Shown here: positions 1 through 5,900 of the stretch, piece after piece | Layout of the letters: the number at the start of each line of letters is the position of its first letter | How positions within the stretch are numbered: position 1 is the stretch's first letter | NCBI GenBank assembly: GCA_022793565.1 | Contig: JAAWDC010000099.1 | Coordinates: forward strand, 1-7,054 | DNA: 7,054 nucleotides | Origin: Bacilli bacterium | Lineage (GTDB): Bacteria > Bacillota_I > Bacilli_A > RF39 > UBA660 | Reading direction: 5' to 3' | Translations under genes and position numbers: made by a program | The notes under the pieces: generated by a model | The model's database searches: none | The model's input: only the letters and a program-made list of their open reading frames with translations | What the model was told of the DNA's origin: nothing

Positions 1-227
1 TAATATGGTTGATCTAATCCAATATTTACATGAGTGACTATATCTTCTTCAGATAAGTTAGGGTTTTCTTTTTGATATAGTTGATATCGCTCCTTATATT
101 GAGAATGGTAATAAGAAATACGTTCAAATGGTTCTTCCTTTTTTTGCTCATTTTCCCTATCATGATTCAAACAACCAGTAGATGCAAACAGAAAAATCGC
201 TATAATTGCCAAAATTTTTTCCTTCAT
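1..227 (-). CDS. N-terminal part of a lipoprotein resembling M15/VanY-type D-alanyl-D-alanine carboxypeptidases (partial)
   Basis: Reading down from the ATG at 225-227 gives 75 open codons before the window edge, so only the N-terminus is present. The start is supported by a GGTGGAG ribosome binding site three bases upstream. Residues 1-18 form a lipoprotein-type signal (Lys at 2 and 4, then a hydrophobic core) ending in A-S-T-G-C, with Cys19 as the likely lipidated residue; Ser at the -3 position of the lipobox is less usual. A charged linker follows, then a Tyr-rich helix and a segment reading NPNLSEEDIV and VNIGLDQPYY. That segment resembles the part preceding the catalytic domain of VanY/M15 carboxypeptidases, which remove the terminal D-Ala from peptidoglycan stems. 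The His/Asp zinc ligands lie outside the window, so activity cannot be judged. It is transcribed away from dacF, an unrelated enzyme with the same type of substrate. Confidence 0.6.
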   Translation of the reverse strand, partial: MKEKILAIIAIFLFASTGCLNHDRENEQKKEEPFERISYYHSQYKERYQLYQKENPNLSEEDIVTHVNIGLDQPY

Positions 228-245
228 AATCTCCACCTATAATAA

Positions 246-254
246 ATTTTATCA
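246..254 (-). promoter_or_regulatory. Possible extended -10 promoter element for the minus-strand lipoprotein gene
   Basis: On the minus strand these bases read TGATAAAAT, that is TG-N-TAAAAT, close to an extended -10 of the housekeeping sigma factor. No good -35 is visible 17 bases further up. The leader would be only about a dozen bases, just enough to include the GGTGGAG ribosome site. Weak assignment. Confidence 0.25.
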
Positions 255-338
255 CTAATTAAGTTTATGCACCAATGTTTTCTTTAATTTAAGAAAGTTC
301 TAAGAATTTATTCATATTCTTTAATAGGTGGTGTAAAG

Positions 339-1484
339 ATGAAAAAAATATTCATAATCTTTCTTTGTGGGATTTTATTTCTTCCAGGAATGGTAAAGGC
401 CGAGACTGATATCACACCAAATGCCAAAAGTGCTTTGCTAATCGAAGCATCAACAGGAAAAGTGTTATATCAGAAAAATGCCCAAGAAAAAGTAGCAATT
501 GCTTCTTTAACAAAAATGATGAGTCAGATTATCGTTTTAGAACAAATAGAACAAGGAAAGATCAAATGGGATGATGTGGTAACTGCAAGTAGTAATGCAG
601 CAGGATATGGTGGTACTCAAATCTACCTACAGCCAGGAGAAAAAATGACAGTAGAGGATTTGTTTAAGGGAGTATCCATGGCAAGTGCGAATGATGCTGT
701 CGTTGCTTTAGCCGAGTTTATCGCAGGAAGTGAAGATGCTTTTGTAAAATTAATGATGGAAAAGGCAAAAGAGTTAGGACTCAAAAATACCAACTTTGTA
801 AATCCAACAGGATTAGATCAAGAAGGTCATTACTCAACAGCAGAGGATTTAGGAATCATAGCGAGAGAACTAGTAAATAACCATCCCAAAATATTAGAAT
901 TCTCTTCTATGTATGAGGATTACTTAAGAGAAAATACCGAAAATAAATTTTGGTTAGTCAATACAAACAAATTAATTCGTTTCTACGATGGAGCAGATGG
1001 ATTAAAAACAGGATTTACAGATGCTGCTAAATATTGTATGACAGTAACAGCCAAAAGAAATAATATGAGATTAATCGCTATCATATTAGGGGAAGAAGTA
1101 AGTAAGGTAAGAAACGCAGAAACTACAGCTCTCCTAGATTATGGATTTCAGTCTTATCAGGCAAAAACATTAAAGGAAAAGGGGATTGTAGTAGATAAGA
1201 TTCAATTAGAAAGAAGTAATAAAAAAGAAATAGAATTAATATTAAAGGATGATATTCAAATATTAGAACAAATAGGAACAACGGATAAAAAATACCAAGA
1301 AAAAATTAAGTTAAATAATTATCAACTCCCAATAAAAAAAGGAGATGTATTAGGAAAATTACAGATCTACGATGAGAATAAATTAGTTAGCGAATACGAT
1401 TTAATTGCCAAAGAAGATGCCAAGAAACAAACATTGCTTTCTTATTATTCAGAAAATTTAAAAAAGATTATTATGGGTAGTTAG
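339..1484 (+). CDS. dacF: D-alanyl-D-alanine carboxypeptidase, S11 family (DacF-type, low-molecular-weight penicillin-binding protein)
   Basis: This 381-residue exported enzyme would cleave the terminal D-Ala from peptidoglycan pentapeptides on the outer face of the membrane. A signal peptide covers residues 1-21, with probable cleavage after VKA. All three active-site motifs are intact: S56-L-T-K59 (nucleophile Ser56, general base Lys59), S116-A-N118 and K223-T-G225. A PBP5-type C-terminal beta domain spans about 275-355. Residues 360-381 form a Lys-rich amphipathic tail of the kind that anchors these enzymes to the membrane. Length and layout are typical of the family. The start has an AGGTGG site seven bases upstream. 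The symbol rests on position: in Bacillus dacF lies directly before spoIIAA and is expressed in the forespore. Sequence alone would not separate DacF from DacA or DacB. No convincing forespore-type promoter is visible in 228-338. Confidence 0.9.
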   Translation: MKKIFIIFLCGILFLPGMVKAETDITPNAKSALLIEASTGKVLYQKNAQEKVAIASLTKMMSQIIVLEQIEQGKIKWDDVVTASSNAAGYGGTQIYLQPGEKMTVEDLFKGVSMASANDAVVALAEFIAGSEDAFVKLMMEKAKELGLKNTNFVNPTGLDQEGHYSTAEDLGIIARELVNNHPKILEFSSMYEDYLRENTENKFWLVNTNKLIRFYDGADGLKTGFTDAAKYCMTVTAKRNNMRLIAIILGEEVSKVRNAETTALLDYGFQSYQAKTLKEKGIVVDKIQLERSNKKEIELILKDDIQILEQIGTTDKKYQEKIKLNNYQLPIKKGDVLGKLQIYDENKLVSEYDLIAKEDAKKQTLLSYYSENLKKIIMGS

Positions 1485-1490
1485 AATTTA

Positions 1491-1497
1491 TGTCAAA
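1491..1497 (+). promoter_or_regulatory. Candidate Spo0A box (TGTCAAA)
   Basis: Exact match to the TGTCRAA core of the Spo0A binding site, seven bases after the dacF stop codon. A one-base variant, TGTCAAC, lies at 1523-1529. It is about 390 bases from the spoIIAA-like start codon and lies upstream of a terminator, so its target promoter is unclear. Confidence 0.3.
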
Positions 1498-1618
1498 AAA
1501 TAGGCAAAAGATTTGGTAAAAGTGTCAACAAAAAAATAATAATTTTGTAGGAGATAATAAAATAAATGAAAGAAAAAGAAAATAAATACTATTGGGTTAA
1601 AAATAAGAGATAAAAGAA

Positions 1619-1625
1619 TGTCAAA
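1619..1625 (+). promoter_or_regulatory. Candidate Spo0A box (TGTCAAA)
   Basis: Second exact match to the TGTCRAA core in the same intergenic region, on the same strand. It lies about 55 bases upstream of the TTGAAC hexamer at 1680, near the usual range for an activator of that possible promoter. Short motif, so chance occurrence is possible. Confidence 0.3.
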
Positions 1626-1679
1626 TAGATAAAATTAAGTTAAATTAGCGTAAATTTACAAAAAAAGAGAAAGAGATTC

Positions 1680-1708
1680 TTGAACTAACAAACAATTTAT
1701 AGTAAACT
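1680..1708 (+). promoter_or_regulatory. Possible housekeeping promoter driving a short terminated RNA
   Basis: TTGAAC (1680-1685) and TAAACT (1703-1708) are separated by 17 bases, a permissible -35/-10 pair. A transcript starting near 1715 would reach the terminator at 1735-1771 after about 55-60 nucleotides. It could be a small RNA or an attenuated leader for the downstream operon. A better -10 hexamer, TATAGT at 1698-1703, has the wrong spacing to this -35. Confidence 0.25.
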
Positions 1709-1734
1709 GAGAACATAGTAAAAAAGAGCCTATG

Positions 1735-1771
1735 AAAGAAGTAACAAGATTAAAAGTTACTTCTTTTTTTT
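1735..1771 (+). terminator. Intrinsic (Rho-independent) terminator
   Basis: The GAAGTAAC arm (1738-1745) pairs with GTTACTTC (1756-1763) around a ten-base loop, and flanking AAA/TTT extends the stem to eleven pairs. A run of eight T follows on the plus strand. It lies 250 bases after dacF and 115 bases before the spoIIAA-like start. It should therefore insulate the sigma operon from dacF readthrough, or act as an attenuator if the operon promoter is upstream. Confidence 0.8.
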
Positions 1772-1823
1772 ACCACTAGGACAAAATTTTACATAATGTA
1801 AGTAGGAGCTTTTTGAAAGGTTT

Positions 1824-1830
1824 TGTCGGA
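1824..1830 (+). promoter_or_regulatory. Spo0A-box-like heptamer near the spoIIAA-like gene
   Basis: TGTCGGA differs by one base from the TGTCGAA core. It sits immediately upstream of a weak promoter-like pair, TGTACA (1833-1838) and TATATT (1858-1863), with a 19-base spacer. Spo0A-activated SigA promoters often have such long spacers. The leader would be about 16 bases and just include the AAGAGGG ribosome site. Suggestive only. Confidence 0.2.
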
Positions 1831-1873
1831 TCTGTACAAAAAGAAAAGAGAAAATCTTATATTGAATATAGAA

Positions 1874-1880
1874 AAGAGGG
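1874..1880 (+). promoter_or_regulatory. Ribosome binding site that fixes the spoIIAA-like start
   Basis: AAGAGGG lies five bases before the ATG at 1886. The frame is open further up to a TTG at 1823, but that codon has no properly spaced site and would add 21 residues absent from SpoIIAA. The ATG gives 116 residues, very close to the Bacillus protein. Confidence 0.75.
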
Positions 1881-1885
1881 ATGAA

Positions 1886-2236
1886 ATGTTAGAAATAAAT
1901 ATGGAATTTGCTAGAGGGATGTTATTTATCCGATTGACTGGTATTTTAAGTAAAAGAACTAGTAAAGAGTTAAAAGAAACACTAGATAGAATGATTGATG
2001 AACAAGGAATAAAATATTTTGTTATTAATCTAGAAAGTTTAGATTATATCGATGAAGAAGGAATCCAATTGATCATGAATCGTTATTTTGATGTCACACT
2101 TCATGAAGGAAGACTTGTGATATGTGGATATAATCACCACATTCAAAAAAGAGTAAAAAAGGATTTAGAACGTGCTTTTAGAAACATTGAGAGCAGTACA
2201 AATGAACTTACCGCATTACATTTAATAAATATATAA
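1886..2236 (+). CDS. spoIIAA: SpoIIAA-like anti-sigma factor antagonist (STAS domain) lacking the phosphorylatable serine
   Basis: This 116-residue protein is a single STAS domain that aligns over its whole length with SpoIIAA. Shared landmarks are IRLTG (15-19), a conserved NLE-L stretch (48-52) and the RY following the phosphorylation-site helix (66-67). SpoIIAA normally frees SigF by binding SpoIIAB and is switched off when SpoIIAB phosphorylates Ser58 in its D-S-S-G loop. Here that loop reads D56-E57-E58-G59 (codons GAA GAA), so the phosphoacceptor is replaced by a negatively charged residue. The Asp of SpoIIAA's G-E-L-D segment is also changed (GILS, 19-22). The C-terminal third (80-116) is poorly conserved. 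The sigma factor follows after 39 bases with no spoIIAB between, so the two probably share a transcript. The fold and locus are clear. Whether it still acts as an antagonist, and on what partner, is open. Confidence 0.8.
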   Translation: MLEINMEFARGMLFIRLTGILSKRTSKELKETLDRMIDEQGIKYFVINLESLDYIDEEGIQLIMNRYFDVTLHEGRLVICGYNHHIQKRVKKDLERAFRNIESSTNELTALHLINI

Positions 2237-2275
2237 AAATCGCAGTACAGAAAGAGAAAATAGGAGAGGATAAAT

Positions 2276-2938
2276 ATGCAAGAAACTTATCAAGACTGTG
2301 AGAATATGATCATGTATCATGCAAATCGCTTTCGTCATTATTATGATGTAGAAGATTTGATACAAGAGGGTAGAAAAGGATTAGAAAAAGCCAAACAAAA
2401 ATATAAACCAGGATATGATACAAAATTTTCGACTTTTGCATTTCTGTATATTAAAGGGGAAATCTATCGGTATGTAAGGGAAGACAAGCTAATAAAATAT
2501 GGAAAGAATTATGAAAAAATAGCAGGAATGATAGAAAGAACTAGGGAGTGTCTTTGTCAAAGATTAATGAGAGAACCAACTTTAGAAGAACTTTCTGTGT
2601 TTACAGAACTAGATACAGAGACGATAGAAGATGCTATTCGTTCTCAAGAACTAGTACGTAGCCTAGATTATGTAATAAATGAAGATGAGGATGGAAAAGA
2701 GTTACAATTATACGATACTGTTGCATATGCTGAAAAAGGATATCAAGAGGATATTCTAGATTTGAAAATGGCATTAGAACAATTAACTGAAGAAGAACGC
2801 CAGATCATAGAGTACAGATATTATCAAGGAATGACACAACAAGAAATTTCAGAAAAACTAGGATTAAACCAAGTAAAAATTTCTAGAGAAGAAGGAAAAA
2901 TTCTCCATAAATTGAAAACCCAATTACAAGAGCAATAA
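2276..2938 (+). CDS. sigF: SigF-family sporulation RNA polymerase sigma factor
   Basis: A 220-residue sigma-70 family protein that would direct RNA polymerase to forespore promoters. Region 2 spans about 5-75, with VEDLIQEG (25-32) in 2.2 and YDTKFSTFAFLYIKGEIYRYVRED (47-70) in 2.3-2.4. Region 3 is about 80-125 and carries REPTLEEL (99-106). Region 4 is about 165-215, with a helix-turn-helix around TQQEISEKLGLNQVKISREE (187-206). These match SigF/SigG, notably GEI-R-VR-D and the SQVQVSR-like recognition helix. The protein is about 35 residues shorter than Bacillus SigF (255), all missing from the N-terminus ahead of region 2. The start has a strong AGGAGAGG site. SigF rather than SigG is chosen because it directly follows the spoIIAA-like gene and precedes spoVA genes. 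Its usual inhibitor SpoIIAB is not encoded in this window. The K-Y-G-K-N stretch after region 2.4 differs from Bacillus (KVSRS). Confidence 0.85.
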   Translation: MQETYQDCENMIMYHANRFRHYYDVEDLIQEGRKGLEKAKQKYKPGYDTKFSTFAFLYIKGEIYRYVREDKLIKYGKNYEKIAGMIERTRECLCQRLMREPTLEELSVFTELDTETIEDAIRSQELVRSLDYVINEDEDGKELQLYDTVAYAEKGYQEDILDLKMALEQLTEEERQIIEYRYYQGMTQQEISEKLGLNQVKISREEGKILHKLKTQLQEQ

Positions 2939-2967
2939 AAAAAAGTTCATCAAAGTGAACTTTTTTT
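2938..2967. terminator. Bidirectional intrinsic terminator between sigF and secA-like genes
   Basis: A perfect 12-base stem (seven A plus GTTCA at 2938-2949, and TGAAC plus seven T at 2956-2967) encloses a six-base loop, TCAAAG. The A and T tracts provide a U-run for either direction, so one hairpin serves both convergent genes. It overlaps the last base of the sigF stop codon and two bases of the secA-like stop codon. Confidence 0.9.
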
Positions 2968-5900
2968 ATCTAGTTTTAGGTGACTGATCTATATCTGGTA
3001 TAGAATCCATAGAAACAAACGCATCTTCTGCCTGAGAAATAATATCTAATGGAGAAATATCATCTTCACCAGTTTCTAAACTAGCGTTTACAAAAGAATC
3101 CGATTGCACATTTTCAGTTTGATGAGAATCTTCTAATAGACGGCTAAAATTTTTCTTCTCCTCCTCCTGCTTCAAGAAGATACGAAGATAATAAAATGCA
3201 CGAACAGAGCTTTCAAGAATAACATCTGCTTTAAAATCATTATATTGATCAAAAACAACTCGATCAAGCATTACGTCTGGTGTAGAAGATTGATTAGGGG
3301 TCATTTGTTCTAAAAACAGTTGGTTTTCGATAATGTTTCCATCTGCAAGAGAGGTGAAACGAAGGTCTCCAACAGTTAATAATTGACGCCTCAAATTTTG
3401 ATGAAAATCTGGAGAATCAATAGATCGAATCTCCTCTATAGCCGCTTTAGAACGAGCCACAAATAATTCCTTTAGTTTAGGTAGAGATAAATTATTTACC
3501 TCATTATCACTAAATGCAAACGGGATGAAGTAAGAAAGTGTATCTTCTGTAACAGCAACTGTAGTATTATCAAATAATAGATCAGTGGCAGATTGAAAGA
3601 CGGTAGAAAGTGTATCTACTGGACGATCTAATAATTCTCCACGGTAGGTATAATAAGAATCCGCAATCCAATCAAATCCCTTAGCACAGCGACTATTATC
3701 CATTCGAATAGAAGACTGAATACTCTCATTGCTACGTTGAGCTGTTCGAACATATCGAATTAAAGAGCGATGACTTGGATTTGAGCGAGCAATAGCCTTC
3801 ATTTTTTCAAATTTTCTTGGATCTCCTTTTTGTAAAATTAAAGGATCCTCTAAGGAACATATAAACTTACTTTCACCATCACTACCTTGACGACCAGAGC
3901 GACCACGTAGTTGATTATCAACACGAATAGAATCGTTTAGACTAGCACCAAGAACATATAGGCCCTTTCCAGGTTGATGCATTAATTCTCCATGAGAGTC
4001 AGTAAGTGTAGACTCTAGTTGAGCTTTCTCCTCTGTACATGTTTTTCGCCATTTTGTTAGCTTTTGTTCAAATAATTTCTGCATTTGTGAATCATCACAT
4101 TGCCCATTCCTAGACAACAACTCTGTTTGTCTTTTTATTTTTGCTACTTGTAGTTTATGCTCTTGTGCAAGTAGTTCTTTTTTCTTTAATTTCTCAAGAT
4201 AGATATCTTCTACTTCATATCTTGCCAGTTCTTTTGGATCTCCTCCAAGGGCAATATCTGTACCACGACCTGCAATTGCCGTTGCAATTGTAACAGCTCC
4301 AGCTCTACCTGCTTGAGAAATAATAGAAACTTCGCGTTCTGTATCCTTAGCAGTTAATGATTGATAAGAAATTCCTCTTAATTGAATGAAAAATTCTTCA
4401 ACTTGATCACGAGATTTTGCCTCTTCTCCCTGAAGAAATCGATAAATTTCTTCTTTAGATTCAAATGGTACAAAACGAGCAGAATTTAGTTTTTCTGTTA
4501 ACTGTTTTTCCACACGATAATCTAGAGCGTTCTTCTCATTTTCTGGTAAAATAAGGCTTTGTACTTGCCTACAAATAGCATTTTGGATCCTGCGGTCATT
4601 TGGAAAATCAGTATTTGTCATAAGACAATACAACTTTGCTGCTTTTAAAATATTAATTTCTTCTTTTGGAGTATGAAAAACATCCATACAAAGACGAGAA
4701 AAATCCCTTTTCGGATAACTTTCTCCTAAATAGCTCATAATATCTAAGGCTTCATCAATGTCCTTAGCACCAACTAGGATTGGCTGATCTTTTTTTTGAC
4801 ATTCGACAATTTGCTGAACTATTGCCTGCATTTTCTGCTTTTTTGTTTCATACACCTCGATTGGATTCTCGACTGCAATTTTTTTTCTAGAACGAGGAAT
4901 TTCAACTATTTTTTTCTTATATTGTTCTTTAAATTCGCATTTTGTTACCTCGTCACTGACAGTACCACTCGTTCCACAAACTTTCTGATATTTTGCAAAG
5001 AAACTAGGGTGTGTAATTTTAGCAGTACTAATACTTAATTTGGATACTTTATTGATAGGAATACCCTCTTTAATTTCCAATGCTTGATGCAATCCATTGG
5101 ATAATTTATTGTCAGGAAGATCTCGTCCTGTATTTGGATCAATTAAAATAACTTTTTTCTTCCCAGTATATTTATCTGTGCTTACTCGATAATCAACATT
5201 GTTTTGTAAAATGCAGTGAGCATATAACGCATTTTGAATATAAGGAAATATTTCATTTTCATCAAACCCAGTCTCCTGAATCATAGAACCAATTAATTGA
5301 TATCCAACATCAGTTAATTCTACCGTTTTTTTTCTTTCATCAATAAAAATAGCGGCTCCTTTTTTTTCAACTAAGTCATTTAATGCTCTTTGCGTACCAG
5401 CAAGGTGCTCTCCACGAATTAAGATTTTATTATAGAGTGGATTTGCAGTAACAGCTTCTGAGTTACGAAATGTATTCTTAGCATTTTGTCTTAAAACAGT
5501 AACTACACTATCTGCAAAAGACATCCATTTTTTTCTAGTCGTATTATTAAAGGCACGCAGATCATTTTCTGTTTCTTCATAATCAGGATTTGTCTTTTTT
5601 TCATAAGACTTTAAACTTTCGGAAATAATAAGTGGTGTACTAGCATCATCAATCATAACAGAATCTACTTCATCCACTATAGCGTAATGAAAAGGTTTTA
5701 CAATCATTCGATCTTCAGGATTCAAAATTTGCTGATCTGCTTCCCAATCAAAAGGGATTGTAGAAGGATTGGCATAAATGATATCTAGTTCCCGATAAGC
5801 TCTTTTTCTCATTTCTTTTGATTGTTTTTTATCTAAAGCGATACCATCAACAACATAAGTATCTAAAGCACATCCCACTTTTAAACCAAGAGATTCAAAA

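Larger units (their letters stand above)
1485..1885. other. Gene-free regulatory interval between dacF and the spoIIAA-like gene
   Basis: About 400 very AT-rich bases with no credible gene. In order it holds two exact TGTCAAA heptamers (1491 and 1619) and a near match (TGTCAAC, 1523), then a possible promoter at 1680-1708 and an intrinsic terminator at 1735-1771. A 13-base palindrome TTACATAATGTAA lies at 1789-1801, followed by a further Spo0A-box-like heptamer TGTCGGA (1824-1830). Two 15-codon open frames (1566-1613 and 1732-1779) lack good ribosome sites and are not called as genes. In Bacillus the equivalent spoIIA promoter is read by SigH and activated by Spo0A. I see no clean SigH promoter here at a usable distance from the gene. 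Confidence 0.6.

Noticed and set aside
1566..1613. 15-codon open frame starting MKEKENKYYW
   Set aside because: The nearest ribosome-site-like GGAG is 12 bases away, it is composed of AT-rich background codons, and nothing recognisable is encoded.
1732..1779. 15-codon open frame running through the terminator
   Set aside because: No good ribosome site. It is mentioned only as a possible attenuator element and not called as a gene.
1840..1869. SigH-like promoter (AAAGAAAAG, 12-base spacer, ATTGAATAT)
   Set aside because: The -10 fits RNNGAATWW, but the -35 lacks the second G of AGGA, and transcription would begin inside the ribosome binding site, leaving an unusable leader.
1823..1885. Upstream TTG start that would lengthen the SpoIIAA-like protein by 21 residues
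   Set aside because: No ribosome site at proper spacing, the extra residues do not match SpoIIAA, and the ATG at 1886 has AAGAGGG five bases upstream.
4796..5038. 80-codon plus-strand open frame inside the SecA-like gene
   Set aside because: Antisense to a conserved coding region, Phe/Cys/Leu-rich as expected of reversed Lys/Glu codons, with no ribosome site.
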